Positions 45,739 to 54,781 of a stretch of DNA of 64,000 bases are shown piece by piece. The notes under the pieces were generated by a model. The model made no database searches, had not been told where the DNA came from, and was given only the letters and a program-made list of their open reading frames with translations. This DNA comes from Mesorhizobium sp. ZC-5. Lineage in GTDB: Bacteria > Pseudomonadota > Alphaproteobacteria > Rhizobiales > Rhizobiaceae. The position numbers and the translations under genes were made by a program. The stretch is from the NCBI RefSeq assembly GCF_025753855.1, contig NZ_JAOWPT010000006.1, positions 186,001-250,000 on the forward strand, written 5' to 3'. Each line of letters opens with the position of its first letter. The stretch's first letter is position 1.

Positions 45739-46584
45739 ATGATCGTCGTCACAGGTTCAGGCGGCCAGCTCGGCCGCGCTATCGCAGCCGCATTGGCCGA
45801 GCGCGTTGCACCTTCCAGCGTCACCCTCGCCAGCCGCGACCCGGGCAAGATCGCCGACCTTGCCGCAAGGGGCTTCAACACGGCGGCAGCCGATTTCGAT
45901 CGGCCGGAAACGTTGGAGCAGGCATTCAAGGGCGCCGACACGGTGCTCGTCATTTCCGGCGACACCGCGAACGAGGAGCGCATCCGCCAGCACCGCGCGG
46001 CAATCGACGCTGCGCGGACCGCCAGGGTTGGCCGCATCGTCTACACCAGCGTCATCAACGCCTCGCCGGAAAGCCTGTTTCCCTTCGCCGCGATCCATGC
46101 CGACAGCGAGGCCTACATCAAGGCTTCGGGGCTGCCCTATACGATCCTGCGCAACAACATGTATGCGGAAAACCTGCCGCTGACGGGCGCCAGGGCGACC
46201 GGCAAGCTGGCCATGCCCGGCATCGCCGGAAAGACCGCGCACATCACACGAGCCGACCTCGCCGCGGCAACCGCGGCAGTACTCACGACCGACGGCCATG
46301 CCGGCAGGACATATGACTTGACCGGACCGGAAGCATTGAGCCCGATCGACGTCGCGCAAATTCTCGGCAAGGCATGGGGCATCCCGGTCGAAGCGGTGGA
46401 GACGAGCAGCGAAGCCTACGTTAGCACGCTCGCATCATATGGCCTGCCGCCTTTCCTTGTGGAGGCGCTTCTCGGCGCCCGCAGGGCGGCCGAAGCCGGC
46501 GAATACGCCGGCGTCTCGGACCACGCCGCCCGGCTTGCCGGTCGCGCCATCGAACCGGTCAGCGCCTGGCTGACGCGCGCTTGA
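45739..46584 (+). CDS. NAD(P)H:quinone oxidoreductase-like protein, NmrA/QorB type
   Basis: A 281-residue NmrA-like atypical short-chain dehydrogenase. VTGSGGQLGRAIAAAL is the dinucleotide loop, VYTSVINAS the active-site strand and YTILRNNMYAENLP the family marker. Members such as E. coli QorB (YtfG) reduce quinones with NADPH. GGAG precedes the start. Together with the divergent HxlR regulator it resembles the known cysteine-sensing quinone-response modules. Confidence 0.9.
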   Translation: MIVVTGSGGQLGRAIAAALAERVAPSSVTLASRDPGKIADLAARGFNTAAADFDRPETLEQAFKGADTVLVISGDTANEERIRQHRAAIDAARTARVGRIVYTSVINASPESLFPFAAIHADSEAYIKASGLPYTILRNNMYAENLPLTGARATGKLAMPGIAGKTAHITRADLAAATAAVLTTDGHAGRTYDLTGPEALSPIDVAQILGKAWGIPVEAVETSSEAYVSTLASYGLPPFLVEALLGARRAAEAGEYAGVSDHAARLAGRAIEPVSAWLTRA

Positions 46585-46615
46585 GCAACGGCCGCTTCCA
46601 CCAGCGCCCCGACTA

Positions 46616-46978
46616 CTACTGCGTTGCGTCAGCCATCAGCTGGCGCGGCGCAACGACATGTTTCACGCCCCACTCCGCCAGCGCGTGCACGGCGTCGTTG
46701 AGCGAGACGCCGGCCTCGGTGACCGAATATTCCACGCGCGGTGGAACCTGATCGAAGACTTGCCTGCGGATGATGCCGGCGGTTTCCATTTCGCGCAGTT
46801 GTTCGAACAGGACCTTTTCACTGATGCCGGGAAGCTGCCGCTTCAGAGCACCGAAACGGGTCGGCTGTCCCTGCAGCGCCCACAGGATCGCCGATTTCCA
46901 CTTGCCGCCGATGACGTCCAGCGCCGAGCCGAAACCGCAGGTATGAGGTTGTTGAGCTTTCACCGGGTTCTCTCCCAC
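46616..46978 (-). CDS. Second HxlR-family regulator
   Basis: A 120-residue HxlR regulator with HTCGFGSALDVIGGKWKSAILWAL, FGALKRQLPGISEKVLFEQLREME, and VPPRVEYSVTEAGVSLNDAVHALAEWG. The N-terminal Cys is conserved. It is divergent from the oxidoreductase at 47092. It therefore forms, with the genes to its left, two similar regulator-enzyme modules in tandem, although the two enzymes belong to different families. Confidence 0.9.
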   Translation of the reverse strand: MGENPVKAQQPHTCGFGSALDVIGGKWKSAILWALQGQPTRFGALKRQLPGISEKVLFEQLREMETAGIIRRQVFDQVPPRVEYSVTEAGVSLNDAVHALAEWGVKHVVAPRQLMADATQ

Positions 46979-46990
46979 TTACTTTGAAGT

Positions 46991-47014
46991 TAGTGCTTAC
47001 AAAATTGTAACTAC
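46991..47014. promoter_or_regulatory. Likely operator of the second HxlR regulator
   Basis: TTACAA (46997-47002) and TTGTAA (47005-47010) form an inverted repeat around AA, flanked by AGT and ACT in matching positions. It lies 13 bases before the regulator start and 80 bases before the divergent gene. Confidence 0.55.
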
Positions 47015-47091
47015 TTGAAAAAACTCACCTATTTCTCCTAAGTGGCTGAGATGCAGCAGCGCCGGCTGGCGCGGATCAGGAGCATATAGAT

Positions 47092-47964
47092 ATGAGCGAC
47101 GTGACTGTCATCGGCCTTGGAGAAATGGGATCGGCGCTCGCTGCGGCGTTTGTGCGCGGCGGACACCGGACGACGGTGTGGAACCGCAGCGGCGGCAAGG
47201 CCGAGCGGTTGATCCTGGCCGGCGCCTTGCCCGCCGAGGGTGCCGCCGCCGCGGTGGCAGCCAGCCCGATCATCGTCATTTGCGTCTCCGACTATCCCGC
47301 GACGCGGGCAATATTGCAGAGCGAAGGCATGGCCGATGCATTGGCAGGACGGACGATCGTCCAGCTGAGCACCGGCACGCCCAAGGAAGCGCGCGATCTT
47401 GATGGCTGGGTCACGAAACTGGGCGCCGCCTACCTCGATGGCGGCATCGTCGCTTGGCCGCGCCAGATTGGCGAGGCTGGGACCACCATCCTGGTTTCCG
47501 GCGATGAAACCACGTTCAGGAGAAACGAAAAGTTGCTGCGGACCCTTGCCGGCAACCTGACCTATATGGGAGTCGAAATTGGCCGTTCATCGGTGCTGTT
47601 TACAGCGCTCTTGTCATATCTGGCGATGCACTGGGTCGGCTTCTGCCAAGGTGCGTTGGTCTGCGAGGCGGAAGGCGTCGACGTGGCAAGTTTCGGATCG
47701 ATGGTCGGCGACCTTGCGCCGATCCTCGGTATCGATTCGCGCAACATGGGCGATCTGATCGCCAACGAACGCTTCGCCAATCCCGAAAGCACACTGAAGA
47801 CAGCCGGGACGGATATTGGCCGGCTGGTGCAGCACGCGGCCGAGGCTGGCATCAGCGCCGAGGTGCCGCGCTTCGCCGCGGCGATCTTCCGGCGCGCCAT
47901 CGACGCGGGGCACGGCGCCGAAGAACACGCGGCAATCATCAAGGTTATGCGCCCAGCGGCATAG
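47092..47964 (+). CDS. NAD(P)-dependent oxidoreductase, imine-reductase/3-hydroxyisobutyrate dehydrogenase-like
   Basis: A 290-residue protein with an N-terminal Rossmann fold (VIGLGEMGSALAAAFVRGGHRTTVWNRS) and a helical C-terminal domain. The usual catalytic Lys of hydroxyacid dehydrogenases, expected around residues 170-180 as GxxGxGxxxK, is absent: the segment reads EIGRSSVLFTALLSYLAMHW. That suggests an imine-reductase-like enzyme rather than a beta-hydroxyacid dehydrogenase. Its probable regulator is the divergent HxlR protein. Confidence 0.82.
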   Translation: MSDVTVIGLGEMGSALAAAFVRGGHRTTVWNRSGGKAERLILAGALPAEGAAAAVAASPIIVICVSDYPATRAILQSEGMADALAGRTIVQLSTGTPKEARDLDGWVTKLGAAYLDGGIVAWPRQIGEAGTTILVSGDETTFRRNEKLLRTLAGNLTYMGVEIGRSSVLFTALLSYLAMHWVGFCQGALVCEAEGVDVASFGSMVGDLAPILGIDSRNMGDLIANERFANPESTLKTAGTDIGRLVQHAAEAGISAEVPRFAAAIFRRAIDAGHGAEEHAAIIKVMRPAA

Positions 47965-47984
47965 GCTGCGGCGCTTCAATCCCC

Positions 47985-49634
47985 TCATTGCCGATTGGCG
48001 AATTCCTGCTTCAACCGCGTGATGTCTTCAGCGCTCCACCCCTGGACGTCGGTCACCTCGATCCAGGCGTCGATGTAATGTTCGGGCGCATAGACGTGCC
48101 CGTATCCCATGGGAGCGGTCGTCGCCATCGCCATGTCGAGTGTAAGCTGCAACAGCGTCACGACGGGATACCAGCGCAGCTCCGATGAGACGTCGGGGCC
48201 GCGCGGTTCGATCATCCAGTCCGGCTGCCGGTAGAGGGAGTGGTAGTCGAAGAAGGTGACCGGATCGCTGGCATATTGCAGGTAGACGACCCGCATCGGG
48301 CCCCACTGCGCACCCGGGATCGCCAGCGCGTTCTTCTGGCTGGTGAACCGCACATAGGATCCGTCGCGGAACAGCGGCAGCCATTCCGGCGAACCGGCAT
48401 TGCGGCCGTCGGTGACCGCTCCCCAGATGCGGCTGGGGAACGGGGGGCCGCTCCAGAGCGCGCCCTGATATGGATCGCCGATGACCTCGAACAGTTCCGC
48501 CGACTGCTCGGAACTCAGGGCGCCGAGGCTCAACCCGTACAAATAGAGTTTCGGGCGGCTTTCCCTGGGGAGTTTGGTCCAGTGCGCGTAAACTTCCGAA
48601 AACAGCGCCCTCGCGGCCTCGGCGCCGTAGCCGGGCTCGACCAGCAGCGACAGCCAGCTGGTGAGGTATGAATACTGGATGGCAACGCTGGCGACATCGC
48701 CGCCATGCAGGTATTCGACGGTGTCCATGCCGGCCGGATCGATCCAGCCGGTGCCCGTCGGCATGATCACGATCAGCACCGAGCGATCGAACCCGCCCGT
48801 GCGCTCGAGTTCCTGCACCGCAAGTTTTGCGCGTGCCTCGGCGGTGTCCGCCGAGCGGAGGCCGGCATAGACGCGCACCGGTTCGAACGCGTCCCTGCCG
48901 GAAAATGCGCTCAGGCTATCGCTTGTCGGCCCCCCCGAGATGAATTCCCGTCCGGCTCTGCCGAGTTCGTCCCACTGGAGCAGCGACGCCTCGCTGCCGG
49001 TTTTGCCGGGATCGGCGGGCTTCTGGGTCTCGGGTTCGATCAGTTCGTCGTAGCCCTTGAACGAAGCGTCCGCCATATGCAGCGCAAACCGGAAAAGAAC
49101 CCCGTCGACAACCGACCAGAACAGTGCCACCGAAACAGCGGTGGCGAGCACGTAGGAGACACGTTTCGGCACAAATCGCCGAAGCTTCCGGGAAACGAGA
49201 AGCAGCGTCAGCCGGAACATCCGCGATACCGCGATCAGCACCACGAACGTCAGAAGAGCGATGAGCCCGACCTTGATAGGATGTCCCGTCTTGACCGGCT
49301 CGAGTTCCATCAATTCGCGGATCGAATTCTGCCAGCCGGCCGTGCGCCAGAGAAAGACGATACCGATAAGAGTGCAGATGCCGATCGCCACGGACTGGAC
49401 GATTCTCAGCGCGCGGGCTTCAGGCTTGGGCAGTTCCAGATAATCCCACAACCAGCTTCCGAGCACGCCGATGCCGTAGCCGGCGGCAAGCGAGCATCCT
49501 GAGAGAACGCCTTGCGTCAGGAAGGTGCGCGGCAGCAGGGTCGGGGTTAGCGAGGCGGCGAAGAACAGGGTCCCCAGCAGGAGACCCGTGGCCGAGAAGG
49601 TATTCCAGAACCGGACGATCCAGAATCGTTGCAC
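47985..49634 (-). CDS. Integral-membrane alpha/beta-hydrolase (Abhydrolase_9 type)
   Basis: A 549-residue protein. The N-terminal part (about 10-180) has four or five membrane helices (FSATGLLLGTLFFAASLTPTLLP onward). The C-terminal alpha/beta-hydrolase domain has a likely nucleophile in YLYGLSLGALSSEQS. I recall this pairing as the Abhydrolase_9 family with its N-terminal partner. The GTG at 49634 has AGGAGG six bases upstream, which decides it over the GTG at 49679. Substrate unknown. Confidence 0.8.
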   Translation of the reverse strand: MQRFWIVRFWNTFSATGLLLGTLFFAASLTPTLLPRTFLTQGVLSGCSLAAGYGIGVLGSWLWDYLELPKPEARALRIVQSVAIGICTLIGIVFLWRTAGWQNSIRELMELEPVKTGHPIKVGLIALLTFVVLIAVSRMFRLTLLLVSRKLRRFVPKRVSYVLATAVSVALFWSVVDGVLFRFALHMADASFKGYDELIEPETQKPADPGKTGSEASLLQWDELGRAGREFISGGPTSDSLSAFSGRDAFEPVRVYAGLRSADTAEARAKLAVQELERTGGFDRSVLIVIMPTGTGWIDPAGMDTVEYLHGGDVASVAIQYSYLTSWLSLLVEPGYGAEAARALFSEVYAHWTKLPRESRPKLYLYGLSLGALSSEQSAELFEVIGDPYQGALWSGPPFPSRIWGAVTDGRNAGSPEWLPLFRDGSYVRFTSQKNALAIPGAQWGPMRVVYLQYASDPVTFFDYHSLYRQPDWMIEPRGPDVSSELRWYPVVTLLQLTLDMAMATTAPMGYGHVYAPEHYIDAWIEVTDVQGWSAEDITRLKQEFANRQ

Positions 49635-49763
49635 GGAGTACCTCCTGAGGATTGTCGACTCGCGCAGGCATTTGCCCACGGGCGTTGTGCAGGCGCAACC
49701 CTGCCGCGTCGGATCCCAACCGGAATCGCCGCGACCCGACCGGTATGCTGAACGCGCGGCCGG

Positions 49764-50258
49764 TCAGTCTCCGGAACTGTCGCGCATCGGCACGAACAAC
49801 GAGTGTTTCAGTCTGTTGAGCGCGATACTGGTGCGGAATTCGCGAATGACTTCGTTCTCGTCCATCATCTTGCGCGCGAAACGCTCGTAGGATTCGAGAT
49901 CGGCGGCGGTGACGACGAGCACGAAATCGGTCTCGCCGGTGACGCCCCACGCCGACTGCACTTCTTCCGCCGCGACCAGCCAGCGTTTCAGCCCCTCGAT
50001 CAGTGTCGAGCGTTCGCGTTCCAGCATCAGTTCAACGATGACGGTGACCGGACTGCCGGCGGCCCTGGCGTCGAGCACCACGCATTCCCCGGTAATCACG
50101 CCCGCGTTGCGCAACCGCGCCACGCGCCGCTGCACCGCCGAGGCGGAAAGCCCGACCTCCGCGGCCAGCGCCTCCATCTTGACCCGGGCGTCGCGCTGCA
50201 AGGCGTCGAGCAGATGGCGGTCGATCGAATCGATTGTCGGGATCTGTCTCTGGTTCAT
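49764..50258 (-). CDS. Lrp/AsnC-family regulator
   Basis: A 164-residue feast-famine regulator. The winged helix has SIDRHLLDALQRDARVKMEALAAEVGLSASAVQRRVARL, and the ligand-binding domain ends TSIALNRLKHSLFVPM. It is divergent from a threonine-dehydratase-like enzyme, and such pairs usually act together: the regulator senses an amino acid and controls its breakdown. The ATG at 50258 starts the usual MNQRQIPTIDSIDR head. Confidence 0.92.
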   Translation of the reverse strand: MNQRQIPTIDSIDRHLLDALQRDARVKMEALAAEVGLSASAVQRRVARLRNAGVITGECVVLDARAAGSPVTVIVELMLERERSTLIEGLKRWLVAAEEVQSAWGVTGETDFVLVVTAADLESYERFARKMMDENEVIREFRTSIALNRLKHSLFVPMRDSSGD

Positions 50259-50387
50259 CGAAACTCGCGTGGATAGGCCGAACAACGCAATGAAAAGGCG
50301 GCAGGTGCGGTGCTGGCGCGGCTTGCCCGCGTCCGGCGCACGCTACAATAGCGCCGCGACAACGCCAATCATCGGACAGGACCAACC

Positions 50388-51347
50388 ATGACACCAATCA
50401 CCGAAAGCGGCATCGCCCGAACGCGCGCGCTCATCGACCCGGTCTTCCTCGGCTCGCCGATCGTGCGCCAGGCGGCGCTCGACACGGCGCTCGGCTGTAG
50501 CCTCACGCTGAAGCTCGAGACGCTGAACCCGATCCGCTCGTTCAAGGGCCGTGGGACCGAGGCGTTGATGGCCTCGCTGGAGAACAAGCCGTCGCATGTC
50601 GTCGCCACGTCGAGCGGCAATTTCGGCCAGGGTCTCGCCCGCGCCGCGACAAGACGCGGCGTCAAGGCGACAATCTTTTCCGGCGAAGACGACAATCCGG
50701 CAAAGCTGGAAGCGATGCGCCGGCTGGGCGCCGAGGTGCGGCTGGTGGCGCGCGACGAAGACAGCAAGGCGGCCGCCCGCAAGGCTGCCTTGGACATGGG
50801 TGCGCTTTATATCGAGGACGGCGCCCATCCGGAGATCGCCGCCGGCGCCGGCACCATGGCCGTGGAGCTTCTGGCGCGATGCGACGGGCTCGACGCGATC
50901 CTGGTGCAGATCGGCGACGGCGCCCTGGTGACCGGCGTCGGTTCGTGGATCAAGGCAACATCGCCGAAGACACGCGTCATCGGCGTCACCGCCCTCGGCT
51001 CGCCCGGAATGCGCACGTCTCTCAGGCTTGGAAAGCCTGTCGGCCTGGCACCGGACACCATTGCCGACGGCATGGCGATCCACACGCCGATCGCTTCGGC
51101 GGTGGAAGAGGTCGCCGCTGTCATCGACGACATTGTCGAGGTCGACGACGAGGCGATGCTCGACGCCATGGCGCTGTTGCTCGGCAGCGCCAGCCTCGTC
51201 GCGGAACCATCGGGCGCGGCAGGCGTCGCCGCGATCATGTGCAACGCGGAGATGTTCCGCGGCCAGAAGGTGGCGGCGATCGTCACCGGCGCCAATGTCC
51301 GGCCCGAACTCCTGGCGCAGGCGGCAACGCGGCTTGCGCCTTCGTGA
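50388..51347 (+). CDS. Threonine/serine dehydratase-like PLP enzyme
   Basis: A 319-residue fold-type II PLP enzyme. K53 in NPIRSFKGRG forms the internal aldimine, and the phosphate loop is ATSSGNFGQGLARAA. The fold ends with a Ser or Cys face (AEPSGAAGVAA). The family deaminates Thr or Ser or degrades hydroxy-amino acids. No ACT domain is attached, so it is of the catabolic type. The divergent Lrp-type regulator probably controls it. Confidence 0.9.
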   Translation: MTPITESGIARTRALIDPVFLGSPIVRQAALDTALGCSLTLKLETLNPIRSFKGRGTEALMASLENKPSHVVATSSGNFGQGLARAATRRGVKATIFSGEDDNPAKLEAMRRLGAEVRLVARDEDSKAAARKAALDMGALYIEDGAHPEIAAGAGTMAVELLARCDGLDAILVQIGDGALVTGVGSWIKATSPKTRVIGVTALGSPGMRTSLRLGKPVGLAPDTIADGMAIHTPIASAVEEVAAVIDDIVEVDDEAMLDAMALLLGSASLVAEPSGAAGVAAIMCNAEMFRGQKVAAIVTGANVRPELLAQAATRLAPS

Positions 51348-51353
51348 CAATGT

Positions 51354-51692
51354 TCAGGCCGCGCGCGGCGCAAACAGGATGATCGCGGCGGCAATCAGCG
51401 CCAGCGCGGCGCCGGAAAAATCCCAGATGTCCGGCCGCCGCCCTTCGGCAAGCCACAGCCACAGAAGCGAGGCGACGATGTAGATGCCGCCATAGGCGGC
51501 ATAGGCGCGGCCGGCATGGTCGCTGGGCGCCAGCGTCAGCAGCCAGGCGAAGGCGATCAGCGAAGCGACGCCCGGCAGCAGCCACCAGGCTGACAGCCCC
51601 TGCCGCATCCATGCCCAGAAGGCGAAACATCCGGCGATCTCGGCAACCGCCGCGCCGGCAAAGATCAGAACTGTGCTCAAATATTGGGGCAT
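51354..51692 (-). CDS. YnfA-family (UPF0060) membrane protein
   Basis: A 112-residue protein with four helices. The family pattern is clear: [22 protein letters not shown], then [24 protein letters not shown] and [21 protein letters not shown]. YnfA is a small multidrug-resistance-like fold. It converges on the dehydratase gene with a gap of six bases. Confidence 0.93.
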   Translation of the reverse strand: MPQYLSTVLIFAGAAVAEIAGCFAFWAWMRQGLSAWWLLPGVASLIAFAWLLTLAPSDHAGRAYAAYGGIYIVASLLWLWLAEGRRPDIWDFSGAALALIAAAIILFAPRAA

Positions 51693-51847
51693 TCCGCAGG
51701 CTTACAGGCAGTCGCGGAACGGGGACAGGGCCTGGCCAGTACCGAATACGGTGACCGCACAAAACACACTCAACCCCACGGCCGCGTGCCGTGAGGAACT
51801 CACTGTCAGTTCGTCCGGGACCGTCGGATCCCGGAAACCCGATCGGC

Positions 51848-52060
51848 TCAGCCGACCGAGAGGTTGACTGCTTTCGGACCCTTGCCGCGCTTGTCCGGCT
51901 CGGTTTCGAATGTCACTTTCTGCCCATCCTCAAGACCGGGAAGGCCGGAAGCCTGCACCGCCGAGATGTGGACGAAGACGTCCTTTTGCCCGTCGTCCGG
52001 TGTGATGAAGCCGAAGCCTTTGGCGTGATTGAAGAATTTGACAGTGCCGGTCTGCGGCAT
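51848..52060 (-). CDS. Cold-shock domain protein
   Basis: A 70-residue single-domain cold-shock protein. RNP1 is [10 protein letters not shown] and RNP2 is DVFVHISAV, so it binds single-stranded RNA or DNA. The ATG at 52060 was chosen because the domain begins GTVKFFN; the frame is open to 52084. A leader element shared with the second cold-shock gene lies 168-198 bases upstream. Confidence 0.94.
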   Translation of the reverse strand: MPQTGTVKFFNHAKGFGFITPDDGQKDVFVHISAVQASGLPGLEDGQKVTFETEPDKRGKGPKAVNLSVG

Positions 52061-52227
52061 TGGGAAACTCCTTATTTCTCCCATTTGTATTCACGTGCCA
52101 AGCAAGCCCAACACGATGTCGGTCGTTTACTGGGGGAGAAGAAACAGTTTCCCCGCGCCGGGGCTATGCCGAAGCCCTCTCTTTCGCGAGTTACCCGGAC
52201 GGATTGATCCGTTTTGGGCGCATGCCA

Positions 52228-52258
52228 TTCCAGTCTCCGGGCCGGCAAATGCCCGAAC
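52228..52258 (-). promoter_or_regulatory. Leader element shared by both cold-shock genes, copy 1
   Basis: These 31 bp match 53438-53468 at 29 positions. The far edge lies 198 bases from the cold-shock start in both cases. It contains CCAGTCTCCGGG and GCAAATGCCCGAAC. The bases beyond it are AT-rich in both copies, so the element may mark the 5' end of a long leader. Confidence 0.65.
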
Positions 52259-52382
52259 GCTAATTTTCTCCTTTATTTTGACGGCTGGCACAAGAAAAAG
52301 TTTTGCGCTGGCTTTTGCATGGCGTCGCGACAGGAAACGGCTTGCGCACCGCGGCGCGCAAGCCAATGGTCAGGAGCCAGGC

Positions 52383-52799
52383 TCAGTATTCGCAGTAGCG
52401 GACCGGACCGATCTGGATGCAATTGGCCGGCCGCGGCCTTCCGGGATTGTACTGGCGATAGACCCTTACGCGACAGTTCGGCCCGACATGCCGATGCGTG
52501 ACCCGGCCATACCCCGGCACCAAGTGGCGACGCACGTCGCGATGGCAGTCGCGCCCGCCGCCGCCGGCACCTGGGCGATCGGCGCGAACCGGGCGGCAGT
52601 TCCGTCGGTGGAAGTGCCAGACCGTGCGCCCGAACTCCGGCACGAAATGTCGCTGCACATTGCTGTGGCAGCCGCGCACCTGCACGACAAGGCCGGCGTC
52701 ATGACTGGGCGCCACATTGACAGGTGCAGCGATGACCGGCGCGGTTGCCGCCATTCCGGCAGCCAGGCAAAAAGCGCTGAGCGCTCGCATCAGTTTCAT
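52383..52799 (-). CDS. Exported Cys/His/Arg-rich protein with two internal repeats
   Basis: A 138-residue protein with a signal peptide (cut near residue 25, VIAA-PVN). Two related 26-residue units, C44-R69 and C85-R110, share the pattern CHxxVxRHxVPxxGR, a His-x-His and NCR. A Gly-rich linker separates them. A final pair of Cys, C127 and C136, follows. I do not recognise the family. Eight or more His and paired Cys suggest metal binding or a disulfide-stabilised secreted protein. Confidence 0.65.
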   Translation of the reverse strand: MKLMRALSAFCLAAGMAATAPVIAAPVNVAPSHDAGLVVQVRGCHSNVQRHFVPEFGRTVWHFHRRNCRPVRADRPGAGGGGRDCHRDVRRHLVPGYGRVTHRHVGPNCRVRVYRQYNPGRPRPANCIQIGPVRYCEY

Positions 52800-52843
52800 G
52801 GATGTCTCTCCTATGCACGTCCCTCGGGAAGAACATTTACAGC

Positions 52844-52887
52844 GCAACCATGCGACTTCAATAGAGCAACCATGCAACTTGAATAGA
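52844..52887 (-). repeat. Tandem 22-bp repeat upstream of the exported protein gene
   Basis: Two adjacent 22-bp units (52844-52865 and 52866-52887) differ at two positions. Each reads GCAACCATG, then CTT-AATAGA. They sit 45 bases before the gene and could be operator sites near its promoter. Confidence 0.6.
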
Positions 52888-53057
52888 ATTGTCGCGGTCA
52901 AGAAAAAGGCACGAGCGGCAATGCCGCTCGTGCCTCGGGTAGCGGCATCGGCCCGAAAATCGCAAGCGACTTTCGAGAGTCCGATGCGCGGTCTCAATCC
53001 TGGAGCGCCATCTGCATCGTTGGATGCGCGGCGCCCCAGGGAGCAGGAAGATTGGCC

Positions 53058-53270
53058 TCAGTCGGCGCGGAGATTGACCGCCTTCGGGCCTTTGCCCATG
53101 CGGTCGGGTTCCACGTCGAAGGTGACCTTCTGGCCATCGACGAGGGTGCGCAGGCCGGAGGCCTCGATCGCGGAGATGTGGACGAACACATCCTTCGCGC
53201 CGCCGTCCGGCGTGATGAAGCCGAAGCCTTTGGTTGCGTTGAAGAACTTTACGGTGCCGGTCTGGGCCAT
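53058..53270 (-). CDS. Cold-shock domain protein, second copy
   Basis: A 70-residue cold-shock protein with RNP1 [10 protein letters not shown] and RNP2 DVFVHISAI. It is close in sequence to the protein at 51848, which suggests duplication. Both genes are on the same strand, 1 kb apart, with the unrelated exported protein gene between. The start is [11 protein letters not shown] at 53270. Confidence 0.95.
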   Translation of the reverse strand: MAQTGTVKFFNATKGFGFITPDGGAKDVFVHISAIEASGLRTLVDGQKVTFDVEPDRMGKGPKAVNLRAD

Positions 53271-53437
53271 TGGGAGAACTCCTTCACCCGTTTCATTTGT
53301 CCGGCCCTCTTCGCCCGAAGCACGAAGGAAAGTCCGGCAGTTTTCTTGGCGGCCATGCATTCGCGCATGATTTTGAACCCCGCGCCAAAGCAGGGCCGTC
53401 AGATATTCACAGTGTCGGGGAAAGGGTCGCTCAAACG

Positions 53438-53468
53438 TTCCAGTCTCCGGGTCAGCAAATGCCCGAAC
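53438..53468 (-). promoter_or_regulatory. Leader element shared by both cold-shock genes, copy 2
   Basis: See 52228-52258. The element matches at 29 of 31 positions and stands at the same distance from its start codon, although the 167 bases between element and gene differ widely. Confidence 0.65.
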
Positions 53469-53571
53469 CCGAAATTTATGACACGGAAACGTTACCGCCG
53501 CAAGATAGCCCATAAATTCAGGGGCTTGCCGCCGGCTAACGAGATGGCGCGCCGCAACCGAGCCACTGCGA

Positions 53572-54753
53572 TCATGCTTCGGCGGCGGTCGGCTGGCGAA
53601 AGCCGAGCACCCTCGAAAGCCGCTCCGCGACCTTGTCGCGGAGCATGCCGTTCAGCCTGCCGATGCCGACCAAGCGCTCGCGGTTGCGGGCGCGCAGCCG
53701 CATGAACGGCACCACTTCATAGGCCGCGACGCGGCCTATCGTCAGCCGGTCGGCGCTGATGTCGGCGACCAGCATGGCGCCGATGCGGCCGGGCCAGGGC
53801 TGTCGAAAGAAGGCGGTGCCGAGGAAATCGCCCAATCCGTAGGCGACGATCGTGTCGCCGATGCGTTCGACCGGCTGCACGACGTGGGCGTGATGGCCGG
53901 CGATCAGGCCGATGCCTTGCGCCGCCAGGCGTTCGGCCAGCGCGCGGGTCGCGGCGTGCGGGAAGTGCCGGAATTCCCAGTCCCAGTGCGGCACCGCGCA
54001 GATCAGGTCGGCGCGCACCGCGCAGACGGAGCGCCAGTCGTCCCTGGCGAGCCTGCGGGTCATCATCACCCGCCTGCCGAAGTCCGGCGCCTGGGCGTTG
54101 CGCCAGTCGGTGAAGGCGACGAGCCCGATCGTCACGCCTTCGACGGCCAGCGTCGTCACCGGCGTATGATCGGTGGTGCCGATGGTGCGGATGCCGAGCG
54201 ACCTCAGCGTGTCGCGGGTCTCGGTGAAACCGCCGGTGCCCTGGTCGAGAACATGGTTGTTGGCGAGCGACAGCACCAGCCGGTCGGCATCCACGTCCAT
54301 CGCCGACAGCACGCCGAGCAGGAAACCGGCGTCCATCGCGTGATGAGTGCCGAGGCGGGTGCGCAGCCGCGCCCGGGGCCTGTGCACCACCGGGCTCTCG
54401 CAATTGCCGACCACCAGGTCGGCGGAAGCGATGATGGCGGCAAGACTGTCGTCGATTTCCGGCGCCTGGCGGTTGGCGACGGCGGAAATGTCGCCCAGAA
54501 AAACCAACCGCACGGTGCTCTTCGGCGGCTGTGCCATCAGGCGGGCCGCGGGTGCCGCAAAGCCGTTGATGTCGCCGTCCAGCGAGGGTCGCAGGAAGCG
54601 CGGCAGCCACGACAGCTTGTAGGGCAGGGGAAAGTTGGACACCCGCGCGATCCGATTTTTCAGACGGCAAACTAATCGGTTTTCGACGGCTGCGAAATGG
54701 GGTTTCCGAAGGGACTGTTCCGACTTCAAAAAATGGAACCCGGAAGAGTGCAA
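53572..54753 (-). CDS. CapA/PgsA-family metallophosphatase-like protein
   Basis: A 393-residue protein of the CapA family, related to poly-gamma-glutamate biosynthesis protein CapA. Motifs are [11 protein letters not shown] (Asp ligand), [20 protein letters not shown] and [14 protein letters not shown], which supply the metal ligands. About 80 residues at the N-terminus lack clear homology. The role in this organism is unknown; no other polyglutamate genes are near. The first ATG at 54753 is used, but a later start is possible. Confidence 0.82.
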   Translation of the reverse strand: MHSSGFHFLKSEQSLRKPHFAAVENRLVCRLKNRIARVSNFPLPYKLSWLPRFLRPSLDGDINGFAAPAARLMAQPPKSTVRLVFLGDISAVANRQAPEIDDSLAAIIASADLVVGNCESPVVHRPRARLRTRLGTHHAMDAGFLLGVLSAMDVDADRLVLSLANNHVLDQGTGGFTETRDTLRSLGIRTIGTTDHTPVTTLAVEGVTIGLVAFTDWRNAQAPDFGRRVMMTRRLARDDWRSVCAVRADLICAVPHWDWEFRHFPHAATRALAERLAAQGIGLIAGHHAHVVQPVERIGDTIVAYGLGDFLGTAFFRQPWPGRIGAMLVADISADRLTIGRVAAYEVVPFMRLRARNRERLVGIGRLNGMLRDKVAERLSRVLGFRQPTAAEA

Positions 54754-54781
54754 TGAGGCCGGTCAGGCCCAGCCAACCGCC

